From: CAYPEL01 sp036479985
Lineage (GTDB): Bacteria; Pseudomonadota; Gammaproteobacteria; DSM-19610
Length of the DNA: 64,000 bases
Assembly (NCBI GenBank): GCA_965224815.1
Contig: CBDDAF010000003.1
Coordinates: forward strand, 1,488,001-1,552,000
Reading direction: 5' to 3'
Each line of letters begins with the position of its first letter. The stretch's first letter is position 1. Below, piece by piece: positions 54,223 through 63,386 of this stretch. The position numbers and the translations under genes were made by a program. Under the pieces are notes generated by a model, which was not told the DNA's origin, made no database searches, and saw nothing but the letters and a program-made list of their open reading frames with translations.

Positions 54223-56301
54223 TCATGGCTGGTGATTTCCAGACACCCATTTCCGCCACATTTTGAAATAGATTGCTTCCAGTTCATGGGTAAATCCTGA
54301 CCCATCAAAGAGAGGCGACTGCATTACACGATCTCTCATTCCATTACGGATTAATCGTAGTTGCTTCTTGTCCATCGCCAGATTGACTGCAACCTCCTTA
54401 TATTGATCCAGGTTACAGGCAATCAAACCAGGCAGTTTCACGCGGGAAAGCAAGCTGTTGCCTACCCTGCCTGCATGCAGGTGGCCATTAAGCACCACCA
54501 CGGGTACACCCATCCACAATGATTCACATGTCGTAGTTGTCCCATTATAGGGGAAGGTATCCAGGCCAATATCAATTTCACCGTAAGTAGCCAGATGCTC
54601 TGTGTATCTCTGCACGTGTGACCTGAGATCAATTCTTTCCCTTTTTATTCCATTAGCACCAAATAGCTGTATATATTTTTCCCTTGTGTTCGGATCGGTA
54701 AGAGCATGGTTTTTAATAATTATCCGGGAGCCTGGTAGCACATTCAGAATAGACGCCCAGGTGCTAATGACAGTATTGTTAATCTTACTGAGATTATTAA
54801 GTGAGCCAAAAGTGACAAAACCATTTTCCTCGGCAGGTAGTGGTGCAACCTCGGGGGAGGTTCTGTCCGGTTCGTAGCAGAGAAAACCGGAGGGGATGTA
54901 GACTAGTTCCTCGGTGTGATAGCTCGCACTATCTTCAGATGGGTCTGCCCACTTGTCGGTTATTCGGTAATCCATTTCCTTAAGACCTGATGTGGCCGGG
55001 TATCCGAGATAATTTACTTGTACTGGCGCCGGTTTGCGTGCAAATACACCCAGTCTGTGCTGATTGGTATGGCCGGCCAGGTCAACAAGAATATCAATTT
55101 CATTTTCGCGTATTAACTCTGCAACCTGATTGTCTTCCAGCTTACTGATCACATGCCATTCTGCAGCCAGTTCCTGCAATTGCCCTGTCGTCGAATCAGA
55201 TTTCAGACTATCTGATAAACAAACTGTAATAACACGCTCTGGTTTATGGTTGGCAAGTATTGGTCTGATAAAATAAGAAACCGGGTGATGATGGAAATCG
55301 GGTGACAGGTAAGCTATGCGGAGCGGCCGGTCAGTACGCCGACTGTTTTGCCACGTGGTAAACCGAGTAATATCTGCAGTCTGTTGATTAGCCCATTGCC
55401 TGTGGGCGTTAAGTAGTTTATTACCACTTGTACCAGGAAGATAGTTCATCAGGAAAACCAGATTGCTATGTGCCTGCCAGAAATCCGGTTTAATCTTGAC
55501 AGCCTCCTCATAATACCTGATGGCCTCTGCATGTTGCCCCTGGGATAAGAGCACATTTCCTAAATTGTTCCTGATCTCTGCAGAATCCGGTATTACGCTG
55601 AGCGCCAGCTTGAAGTACTTAAATGCGCTATCCAGTCTCGTGGCCGAACGGTACATGTTGCCAATCTGGTTTAACAATACTGCGTTATGCTGGTTTTTCT
55701 GATATAAGTCCATAAAGATACATTCTGCTTCGCCATAGCGACCCTGTCGAAGAAGCGCGTTACCATATCCAACGCTTGCAGGTACGAGTTCTGGTTCTAT
55801 CTCACGAGCTCGAAGAAACATAGCCTCTGCCAGCTGGTGCTTTTGCTTACGCATATAAACGCGCGCCAGGTGAATATGAGTATGAGCATCGGAAGGCAAT
55901 TTCTTTACTGCCTGCTCAAGCATAGTCTGCGCTTCGTCCAGCAGTCCGATCTCGGAGTATGCGACACCTGCATTCAAAAGGACGGGGGTATTTGACGGGT
56001 CAATTTCCAGCACATGCCTGCAATGCGGGAGAGCATCTTGCGGATTCCCACCGACGATGTACAGTCTGGATAACATGACCAGGGCATCAACATGGTCATT
56101 ATGTAGTTTAACCAGCTCCTGTAAATGCTCAACTGACTGTTTATTCTCGCCTAGCTTATCCAGAATCACGGCCAGCTTGTAACGAGGTTCCGTTAGCTGC
56201 GGAGCAATAAGGCAGATTTTCTCCAGGGCAGTAACAGCTTCCGGTAGTTGATTCCGGGAAAGACAGGTTTGCGCATGCTCTGCGAGCTTATCAAGTTCCA
56301 T
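54223..56301 (-). CDS. TPR protein with C-terminal O-GlcNAc transferase-like (GT41/SPINDLY) domain
   Basis: About nine TPR motifs fill residues 1-320 (e.g. AEAMFLRAREIEPELVPASV, AIRYYEEAVKIKPDFWQAHS). The C-terminal ~350 residues match GT41: IAYLSPDFHHHPVSYFI (catalytic-region His), VQVNYLGYPATSG, FVTFGSLNNLSKI and GLDTFPYNGTTTTCESLWMGVP for UDP-sugar binding. Bacterial members glycosylate proteins on Ser/Thr. The ATG at 56301 (692 aa) has AAGG upstream; the frame opens further to 56370 with a TTG. Its acceptor is unknown. Confidence 0.88.
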   Translation of the reverse strand: MELDKLAEHAQTCLSRNQLPEAVTALEKICLIAPQLTEPRYKLAVILDKLGENKQSVEHLQELVKLHNDHVDALVMLSRLYIVGGNPQDALPHCRHVLEIDPSNTPVLLNAGVAYSEIGLLDEAQTMLEQAVKKLPSDAHTHIHLARVYMRKQKHQLAEAMFLRAREIEPELVPASVGYGNALLRQGRYGEAECIFMDLYQKNQHNAVLLNQIGNMYRSATRLDSAFKYFKLALSVIPDSAEIRNNLGNVLLSQGQHAEAIRYYEEAVKIKPDFWQAHSNLVFLMNYLPGTSGNKLLNAHRQWANQQTADITRFTTWQNSRRTDRPLRIAYLSPDFHHHPVSYFIRPILANHKPERVITVCLSDSLKSDSTTGQLQELAAEWHVISKLEDNQVAELIRENEIDILVDLAGHTNQHRLGVFARKPAPVQVNYLGYPATSGLKEMDYRITDKWADPSEDSASYHTEELVYIPSGFLCYEPDRTSPEVAPLPAEENGFVTFGSLNNLSKINNTVISTWASILNVLPGSRIIIKNHALTDPNTREKYIQLFGANGIKRERIDLRSHVQRYTEHLATYGEIDIGLDTFPYNGTTTTCESLWMGVPVVVLNGHLHAGRVGNSLLSRVKLPGLIACNLDQYKEVAVNLAMDKKQLRLIRNGMRDRVMQSPLFDGSGFTHELEAIYFKMWRKWVSGNHQP

Positions 56302-56649
56302 ATCATCGCCTTGAGACATGAATGCCGGGCACATGTACACCAAGTTACGACACAAGAGCTTACAGGTCAATTGAGTGTCTCTTAGACCATTCCTGTGTAA
56401 AGCAGGCTCCTCACGCTGGAAGCATATACTGTATGCCGAAATCTACTGGCATTACCCTGAAAGCAACGCAGGAAACATTAGCCGATGACTAAGCACCCTC
56501 ATCCTTAATAGTACAATGCGATTACATATAGTCGAATCTGCACTTAGCCAGTATTCCTTCCTGCGTTTGACAATTCACCGCCTATATCGACTCATGCTTC
56601 CGGTTGTGGAATAATAAATTTCATTTCTGTCAGAACTAATTCAAGTGGT
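56302..56649. other. Divergent intergenic region between the two TPR genes
   Basis: These 348 bases separate the reverse OGT-like gene from the forward TPR-methyltransferase gene, so promoters for both should lie here. A TTGACA at 56567-56572 has no well-placed -10 partner. No gene or repeat was recognised. Confidence 0.45.
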
Positions 56650-58140
56650 ATGAGCGATTTACTGCAGCAGGCTGCATTATATTATATGCAGGGGAGAATT
56701 GATGAGTCTCTAGCTGCATTTGAGCAAGTAATTCTGCTTGAGCCGAAAAATGCTGCAGCCTATACAAATTACAGCGTTGTACTTAGAGCGGCAGGCCGAC
56801 TGGAAGAGGCGTGCCGTAACAGCGAACTTTCATTACGCCTTAATCCTGATGATGCAGTTGCATATGGTAATTACAGCATTGTACTCATGGATCTCGGCAA
56901 GCTTGCAGATGCATTAAATGCCTGTGAGCACTCAATCCGGCTCAATCCTGCAAATGCAGAAACATACAGTAATCTGGGTATGATTCTTAAGCAACTCGGT
57001 CGTGTTAACGATGCAGTGACTGCTTGTGAGCGGGCAATCAGCATAGAACCTGGCCATGTCGGCGCTTATACAAACTATGCTATTGCGTTAAATGAGCAAG
57101 GGCAAAAAGAAAAGGCACTGGCTGCCTTTAAGCAGGTTGCAAGGCTGAACCCAGACAATGCCCATGCATATATCAATCTTGCAGGTGTGTGCAAGGGACT
57201 CGGTCGTAAAAAGGAAGCTATTGAAGCCTGCGAGCAGGCAGTTCGCCTGAGTCCTCATGACGCAAGGATTTATACCAGTTACGGTATCACCCTGAAAGAA
57301 TTTGGTTTCGATGAAGAAGCCCTGTCAGCCTATGACAGAGCAGTCAACATAGACCCGAAATGCGCAGCAGCACACTACAACCGCGGCGAGCTATTGCGTA
57401 AACTGGAGCGTCACAATGAGGCAGTAGCAGCCTACAAGACTGCACTCAGGTTTTCTCCTGGTATGGTAGATGCTGAATATTCACTGGCATCAATGGGTGC
57501 TGGTGTAATTCCTGCACAATCACCCGCCAGGAGCACCAAGGAATTCTTTGATAATTATGCAGATCATTTTGATGATAAGTTAGTAAATGAACTAAATTAC
57601 CGGACTCCCAAGCATATTCACAACCTGGTCAGTAACGCTCTGCCGCATGACAAAAGAGAATTGGACATTCTTGACCTGGGTTGTGGAACCGGACTCTGCG
57701 GCGCACTTTTTAATGAACAGGCCTGCAAACTAATCGGCGTAGACCTTGCGCCACGAATGCTATCCCGGGCGGATGAGCGTGGAGTCTATACGGAACTCGC
57801 TCAGGGTGATGTTTGCCAGTATATGGAAAATAGCACGTCGGTATTTGATGTCATTCTGTCTGCTGATGTATTCGTATATATCGGCGATCTTGAGGAATGC
57901 TTTTCACTTGTCCACGCGCATCTCAAGCCAGACGGTCTATTTTCATTCTCGATCGAGATCAACCAGGATGGGAAGGATTACGTAATTACATCAATGGGCC
58001 GTTATGCCCAGTCGCCTGACTATATTCGGCGCCTTTCAAACGAAAATAATTTCAGCGAGGCGGCTAGCGAAGAAGTAGTATTGCGGCATGATGAAGGTCA
58101 GCCTGTACCCGGTCTCATTTTTGTACTGCGTAAACAGTAG
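56650..58140 (+). CDS. TPR protein fused to a SAM-dependent methyltransferase
   Basis: Residues 1-285 are about eight TPRs (34-residue period; e.g. AAAYTNYSVVLRAAGRLEEA, AETYSNLGMILKQLGRVNDA). Residues ~300-496 form a class I methyltransferase with motif I LDILDLGCGTGLCGALF, followed by LIGVDLAPRMLSRADER and an FDVILSADVFVYIGDLEE motif. FFDNYADHFDDKLVNELNYRTP before it is the Methyltransf_11-type N-cap. It may methylate a carbohydrate or protein bound by the TPRs. The size is 496 aa. Divergent from the OGT-like gene. Confidence 0.86.
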   Translation: MSDLLQQAALYYMQGRIDESLAAFEQVILLEPKNAAAYTNYSVVLRAAGRLEEACRNSELSLRLNPDDAVAYGNYSIVLMDLGKLADALNACEHSIRLNPANAETYSNLGMILKQLGRVNDAVTACERAISIEPGHVGAYTNYAIALNEQGQKEKALAAFKQVARLNPDNAHAYINLAGVCKGLGRKKEAIEACEQAVRLSPHDARIYTSYGITLKEFGFDEEALSAYDRAVNIDPKCAAAHYNRGELLRKLERHNEAVAAYKTALRFSPGMVDAEYSLASMGAGVIPAQSPARSTKEFFDNYADHFDDKLVNELNYRTPKHIHNLVSNALPHDKRELDILDLGCGTGLCGALFNEQACKLIGVDLAPRMLSRADERGVYTELAQGDVCQYMENSTSVFDVILSADVFVYIGDLEECFSLVHAHLKPDGLFSFSIEINQDGKDYVITSMGRYAQSPDYIRRLSNENNFSEAASEEVVLRHDEGQPVPGLIFVLRKQ

Positions 58141-58228
58141 ATGGATAAGGTAACCGTACGAGTCGCATAGTGGTTAATGACATGATTTGCCCCGCCTCTG
58201 GGTCAAATGCCTAATAATTCTTTTTAGC

Positions 58229-59017
58229 ATGGACAAAAAAGACTTCAGAGTAAGCGTTATTATTACATCGTACAACCACAAGGGCTTCCTGATTGAAGCA
58301 CTTGAAAGTGTGCTGAACCAGACCCTCCCCACATGGGAGATTCTGGTAGCTGATGATGCCTCGACAGACGGCTCCAGAGAACTGATTCATCAATACGAGA
58401 AAAAATATCCTGGTCACGTCAAGGGCATATACCAGAAAAAGAATGTCGGAATTCCGAAAAACAGGAATGCGGCATTACGTACGGTTACAGGGAACTATGT
58501 CGGAATACTAGACGGAGACGACCTATTTTTGCCTCAAAAACTGGAATCTCAATACCAGTCACTATGTAGAAGTCCGGGTGCAAAAGCTGTTTACAGTAAT
58601 TTTGGAGTTGTCGATATGACCCGGAATCCAGTTGCAGTTAAGTGGGGTAAGCAACAGCCTGAGGGATATATCTTTCCACAGGTCGCCAGAGTCATGACCG
58701 GGATACTCCGAACCATGGTTGCTGATTACCAGCTCGTAAAACAGGCAGGTTTCATGGATGAACGTTTCCCAAAATATGACGGCCTGTGGCTGACAATCAA
58801 GCTTTCAGCAACCTGCAAGTTTGCATACGTGAACGATGTTCTGCTGGAAAAACGTGAGCACGAAACAAGCGATTCAAAATCTCTTACAAAGGATGAACAT
58901 CTGCACGATCTCAAAGGAATTTATCATGAGATGAAGCCTTTACTATCGAAACATGTGGAGGCTACAGAGAGGGCACAGATTGATGCTGTTTGGCAGCAAT
59001 GGTTTGCGCGATTTTAA
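58229..59017 (+). CDS. Glycosyltransferase family 2
   Basis: The GT-A N-terminus VSVIITSYNHKGFLIEALES is followed by VLVADDAST-like EILVADDASTDGSRELI and VGILDGDDLFLPQKLE, the DxD-type metal motif. Residues beyond ~130 are divergent, with a YDGLWLTIKLSATCKFAYVND segment. The size is 262 aa. The ATG at 58229 is taken because the extension starts with TTG. It lies 88 bases after the TPR-methyltransferase gene on the same strand, so co-expression is likely. Donor and acceptor are unknown. Confidence 0.86.
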   Translation: MDKKDFRVSVIITSYNHKGFLIEALESVLNQTLPTWEILVADDASTDGSRELIHQYEKKYPGHVKGIYQKKNVGIPKNRNAALRTVTGNYVGILDGDDLFLPQKLESQYQSLCRSPGAKAVYSNFGVVDMTRNPVAVKWGKQQPEGYIFPQVARVMTGILRTMVADYQLVKQAGFMDERFPKYDGLWLTIKLSATCKFAYVNDVLLEKREHETSDSKSLTKDEHLHDLKGIYHEMKPLLSKHVEATERAQIDAVWQQWFARF

Positions 59018-59028
59018 TTCCGCTTTTG

Positions 59029-59832
59029 TTAATGATACGGCAGTACCGGGACATCGATTCCGAGGTCGTGACATTTCCGTAAATATTGCTCCAGTTCCTG
59101 CGCACAAACACCTAATGGGACGTCAAAGTGTTTCTTACTGGTTGGAGGCTTGTTTTTCCTTTCTTCAGTAACAGCTGACAATTTTTTCATATCAGGTGAA
59201 AGTCCACACTGTTCCAGCAACTCAAGAATAATTTCATTATTCTCGAATAGCTGGTTGCTGTGCAATTCGATTACTCTGTGACCGCGGGCTTGATATAAAT
59301 CCTTAATCCTGCGCGCGTAGAGTTCAATGTTCAGTAGGTAACTGATTACAAGTTCGAATGGTGTCGCTTCCTGTTCACTGCACAAGGGTTGAACAAGGCT
59401 ATTTACAGAATAGGCAGTAACCATCCAGTCATTACCGTCCCTGTTATTGAACCAGCCAAGATCCAGCAAACTCTTTATTACCTCTACCGTATTCCGGCGC
59501 AATATCAGGATGGTTATGTCATGCCCGGCAAATGCCTTAAAGACAGCGTCGTACCACAAGGTGCTAAAAAGCGGGTTGGTTTCGGCATACACTTTGTGTG
59601 TGGAACAAGACAGCAGATCACTGATCTGGGAAGACTTTAAAACCATCCTTTCACGCAGACTGTCTGCTACGCACTTGCTCTTAAGGCTCCACAATTGAGG
59701 TCTAAGTCCCGCAAATTCGGGATATTCGTGCTCCGGCTCGTGTACTGCACATACACTCCCAACGCAGGAAAAGACATGGTACAGATAATGAGTTCCTGAC
59801 CTACCCGGACTGACACAGAATATATATTTCAC
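59029..59832 (-). CDS. Sulfotransferase-like P-loop protein
   Basis: The N-terminal VKYIFCVSPGRSGTHYLYHVF is the 5'-phosphosulfate-binding loop of PAPS-dependent sulfotransferases. ITILILRRNTVEVIKSLLDL is the 3'-phosphate-binding region (Arg-Arg-Asn and Ser). The size is 267 aa. GTG at 59832 puts the start right before the beta strand; a TTG at 59853 is also in frame, and neither has a clear ribosome binding site. It converges on the GT2 gene with an 11-base gap. The acceptor is unknown. Confidence 0.8.
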   Translation of the reverse strand: MKYIFCVSPGRSGTHYLYHVFSCVGSVCAVHEPEHEYPEFAGLRPQLWSLKSKCVADSLRERMVLKSSQISDLLSCSTHKVYAETNPLFSTLWYDAVFKAFAGHDITILILRRNTVEVIKSLLDLGWFNNRDGNDWMVTAYSVNSLVQPLCSEQEATPFELVISYLLNIELYARRIKDLYQARGHRVIELHSNQLFENNEIILELLEQCGLSPDMKKLSAVTEERKNKPPTSKKHFDVPLGVCAQELEQYLRKCHDLGIDVPVLPYH

Positions 59833-60043
59833 CGTGGAGGTGTGTCCGGTCAATCGGTATGTTGATCTTGGCTATAGGTCAGTACGTCCAGCACAAGCCG
59901 ACCAGCCTGCACTGGAAATTTTGCGATGAACAGAAGCGGTCGATCACAAAGGAAGAATGTATTTTTGGTGATTGTGATATCGCTTGTTAAGCTACGGCAA
60001 GCATAATAACAAATCATGCGAAGATCCGAGGTTAACAGTACAG

Positions 60044-60967
60044 TTATTCAAAAGTTGCAACAGGAGTTGGTCCAGGTATTTCAACGCCATCAAGATCGTA
60101 ATAGGTCAGAGCTGTAATAGTGGGTGCAGACGTTACTTGTGTGCCTGGTGCGAAAACAATTGAGAAACGGGACTCATAGTACTCCATACCTAGCGGGCTG
60201 ATGAAATTGACAATTACGTTATTGCCACTCCTTCTCCAGATATAGCTTCGCTGTGACGCCAGGTTTTGTGATCCCATATCATCAGCAACGACGCGCACAT
60301 CAGAATTGGGTACAACTCCACCTGCACTTGTCAAAATAGGTGTGTTTACCCTCACTTTGATAGCGCCATACTTGGGGTGTGATTCACCGACCGGCTGCCT
60401 CAAAATGACCTGTGGAAGTGGCTCAATTTGAGACAGATCTCCTGGGCCAGTAGTACTTCCTGTAAGCAAAAAATCAAAAGTATTTGGGCTGCCTCCCAGG
60501 GCAGTAATTTCCAGGCTAATATCAGTGCCATTCACATGGGGTGCAGTGGTCGGGTAAACTGCAGAAGTGGTGACCTGAACTTTTCCGGTTGAAACTGGCA
60601 TGACAGAAGGGAGGTCAATCACCACGACTGATTCCCAAGGACCATGGCTGGAAAAAGTGGGGATGTTGCCCAGGAAGGTGTCATCGAACACCCATGCCTC
60701 ACTGGTTCTATCAGGGTATATCTTGGTGATTGCACGGATATTCGGGGTCAGGTCTATAGGATTAAAAGGATCTGCATCTGATACATAACTAACTGTTGTA
60801 TTTGACGTCGTCAGGCCATCTGCTGACCCGACGGACAGAGTGATAGTATCACCAGCACGCGCCTTGTCCGGGAAAGATTGTACAGTAGTACAGCCACTGG
60901 AAAGTACAGCCAATGCTGCAATGCCAAGCACCAAATAACTATAGAACCTGTTTCCATTTATATTCAT
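60044..60967 (-). CDS. Predicted lipoprotein of unknown family
   Basis: The signal peptide ends in the lipobox LSSGC (Cys near residue 26). The mature part is Thr/Ser/Pro/Val-rich and looks all-beta, with segments such as VVVIDLPSVMPVSTGKVQVTTSA and FSIVFAPGTQVTSAPTITALTYYD suggesting Ig-like or filamin-like sandwich domains. No named domain or Cys beyond the lipidation site was seen. The size is 307 aa. A surface or periplasmic structural role is only inferred. It may be a substrate for the neighbouring modification enzymes. Confidence 0.72.
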   Translation of the reverse strand: MNINGNRFYSYLVLGIAALAVLSSGCTTVQSFPDKARAGDTITLSVGSADGLTTSNTTVSYVSDADPFNPIDLTPNIRAITKIYPDRTSEAWVFDDTFLGNIPTFSSHGPWESVVVIDLPSVMPVSTGKVQVTTSAVYPTTAPHVNGTDISLEITALGGSPNTFDFLLTGSTTGPGDLSQIEPLPQVILRQPVGESHPKYGAIKVRVNTPILTSAGGVVPNSDVRVVADDMGSQNLASQRSYIWRRSGNNVIVNFISPLGMEYYESRFSIVFAPGTQVTSAPTITALTYYDLDGVEIPGPTPVATFE

Positions 60968-61425
60968 ATTGAGACTATCCCGTTTTTATCTTAAACAGAT
61001 AAGGAAGAAATAAAATAGCTTTGTTTTACAACAGCCTACTTAAAACACACAGACTTCCACTAGTGTTGAGTATAATATAATCATGAATTTATTCAAGACC
61101 AAGATTTCTACAGACCCTTAAATTGTAGCTATATGCAGGTGGGCAAAGGGAATTGCTGCATGCAGGGCTAATCGATAAGATAGCTAAAGTATATTTGCAT
61201 TTTTTGATTATCGGATACTCATGTGAACCATTGCTTAGTAAACAACCTGGGTCTGCAAGCTTTACAAGAAAGCCTTACTGAGCTACTCAATAGCTCGGCT
61301 TTTAGATCAGCATATCTCAAAGTGACCCTCTGTCGTTTTCCAGAGTTCATACATGACGAAGTTTTCCGTACCCGGTGAGTTTGGGGAGTAATCACAAGGA
61401 ACATTGCGGCAAAGCAGGTTGCAGG
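60968..61425. other. Intergenic region with an uncertain 51-codon frame
   Basis: A hairpin with arms GAGCTA/TAGCTC and AAAGCC/GGCTTTT lies at about 61270-61301. A forward frame from GTG 61223 to TGA 61378 encodes about 51 residues (NHCLVNNLGLQALQESLTEL..), and its stop would overlap a GTG (61375) in the frame of the next gene. It has no recognised motif and may be chance. A reverse 128-codon ORF at 61219-61605 is judged a shadow. Confidence 0.35.
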
Positions 61426-63309
61426 ATGCAGTGGCAAATGCAGGCCATCCTGGTAGCCTGTTGCATATGCTTGGTTACGCTCGTCTCCTGCACCCGGCAA
61501 CCCGAAACACCGCAGGCTATTGTTGAAACAGCTGTCGAGCAGGCACTCTTCAAAATCGGTATGGAGCTGGACGACATCTCCCTGCCCAGGCTCAATGGAA
61601 CACATTCTGTCCCGGGCCGACTACCGATTGTCGACAAGTCCTTACAACAACCTATCAGCATGATCGGACGGTCTCAACAAATCGCAAACCACGGCTTGCA
61701 TGCCACCACAAAGACGCTTTTACTTTCCGGCTTGCTGGAGGATTTAATTACTGATGTAACATTATCTGCTTTTATGCCGGGCAAGCGTGCTGCCGTCCAG
61801 AACAATACAGCTTCAGTCTTGCCTGAAAAGAACAACAATAACGCGCAGCTTAAAAACATTCTGCGCCGTATACTCGATGGGATTAATTTAACGCATCAGT
61901 CATGGATTCAGGCAAGTGGAAATCCTAAGAATGCCGAGCTAGATAGTGTGCGCGATCATCTCCTTGCTTCCATCAACTACCAGGGCGTTGAGGTTAATCC
62001 ACGATTAATGACACACGCGACATACCACGAAATGGGAGCGCGAATTGAAATAAAAGAATATGCAAGGGCTGTTCTGCAATTGCTGGCCACAGTTGAAGGC
62101 GCCCTTCCCGACCTGCTTAGCCTTACCAGAAACATTAAACCATTTCAGTTTATGACTCCTCATGGTGCTGTACGGGTGGCCGGAACAGGTCCTGACACCC
62201 ATACTGGTGAATATGCATTGCTTATCGATCTGGGTGGTAATGACCGGTACCAGGATGCCGGGCAATTACCGCAACCAGGTCATGTATCTGTTTTGATAGA
62301 TCTTTCTGGTGACGATACCGTGCAATGGAAATCAGTGCCTGGTCCGGGCGCAGGTATTTTCGGGATCAGTGTATGGCTGGATGTTGAAGGGCATGATACG
62401 TATCGTGGTGTAAACATGGGCCTGGGGGTCGGACTGTTCGGAGGGGGGGTGCTGTGGGATATGGCAGGCAATGATAGTTATCAGAGTGGCTCCAACGCGG
62501 AAGGTGCGGGTACATACGGCATCGGCGTATTACTTGATGAGAACGGCGATGACACCTACTCAACCGCCCTGTATGGACAAGGATTTGGCGGCCCCGGCGG
62601 AATTGGCATCCAGTTGGATTTGCAAGGGGACGACCGTTATACGTGCGGAGGACTGGTACCAGACAAGGCACAGGATAGAATTGCCCGTCATAAGAAGGTA
62701 CATTATCTAAGTATGTGCCAGGGTTTTGGATTTGGCATACGCCCTCATATTTCCGGAGGTGCTGGACTATTACTGGATATGCAGGGAAACGACCAGTATC
62801 TGGCTGACCTGTTTGCACAAGGTAGCGCCTACTGGTTTGGGCTAGGTATGCTAGTAGACTATGCAGGAGATGATCATTACAAAGCGTTCGAACATTGCCA
62901 GGGCGAAGCCCTGCATCTAGCCGCAGGTTTTCTGGGTGACTGGGGCGGTGATGATCGATATAACGGACATGAACATTGCCAGGGCATCGGCATCGACAGG
63001 TCTGCCGGGCTACTGTACGAACATGCTGGCAATGACCGCTTCAAATCCAGAAAATTCTCTCAGGGCGCCGGCTTAAAACCATTTGGAGTTGGACTTTTAG
63101 TAGAGGTGGCTGGCGATGACCATTACAGCACTAAGCGCAACTCACAGGGAATCTCCTTCAAACCTACCGGATTCCCTGACAGTCAATGGCCGACCGGTAT
63201 ATTATTAGATATGGCTGGAAAAGATATTTTTGATCAACCCGTGGTCGCTCCTATATATACAGGCGGACGCGTGCAAAACAAACAGGGCATTGCTATTGAT
63301 CAACCATAG
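61426..63309 (+). CDS. Lipoprotein with about twelve 27-residue GxDxY-type repeats
   Basis: The ATG at 61426 gives a signal peptide with lipobox LVSC (Cys22) and a 627-aa product; the frame also opens with GTG at 61375. Residues 30-260 are mixed and helical, of no known family. From about residue 267 to 600 a motif hxDxxG(N/D)DxY recurs at intervals of 24-28 residues (IDLGGND, IDLSGDD, LDVEGHD, LDMAGND, LDENGDD, LDLQGDD, LDMQGND, VDYAGDD, GDWGGDD, YEHAGND, VEVAGDD, LDMAGKD). Between copies lie QG-G and GxGxLLxD strands. The pattern implies a right-handed solenoid or Ca2+-binding coil. Function unknown. Confidence 0.8.
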   Translation: MQWQMQAILVACCICLVTLVSCTRQPETPQAIVETAVEQALFKIGMELDDISLPRLNGTHSVPGRLPIVDKSLQQPISMIGRSQQIANHGLHATTKTLLLSGLLEDLITDVTLSAFMPGKRAAVQNNTASVLPEKNNNNAQLKNILRRILDGINLTHQSWIQASGNPKNAELDSVRDHLLASINYQGVEVNPRLMTHATYHEMGARIEIKEYARAVLQLLATVEGALPDLLSLTRNIKPFQFMTPHGAVRVAGTGPDTHTGEYALLIDLGGNDRYQDAGQLPQPGHVSVLIDLSGDDTVQWKSVPGPGAGIFGISVWLDVEGHDTYRGVNMGLGVGLFGGGVLWDMAGNDSYQSGSNAEGAGTYGIGVLLDENGDDTYSTALYGQGFGGPGGIGIQLDLQGDDRYTCGGLVPDKAQDRIARHKKVHYLSMCQGFGFGIRPHISGGAGLLLDMQGNDQYLADLFAQGSAYWFGLGMLVDYAGDDHYKAFEHCQGEALHLAAGFLGDWGGDDRYNGHEHCQGIGIDRSAGLLYEHAGNDRFKSRKFSQGAGLKPFGVGLLVEVAGDDHYSTKRNSQGISFKPTGFPDSQWPTGILLDMAGKDIFDQPVVAPIYTGGRVQNKQGIAIDQP

Positions 63310-63386
63310 CAGGCGCACCGCACACTAGTCGAAATTTTTATCGCCAAACCCGCCCCACAGAATACCAAGTATTATTATATTGCCAC

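Noticed and set aside
61219..61605. 128-codon reverse ORF over the repeat-lipoprotein 5' end
   Set aside because: Antisense to the signal-peptide region of a well-supported gene.
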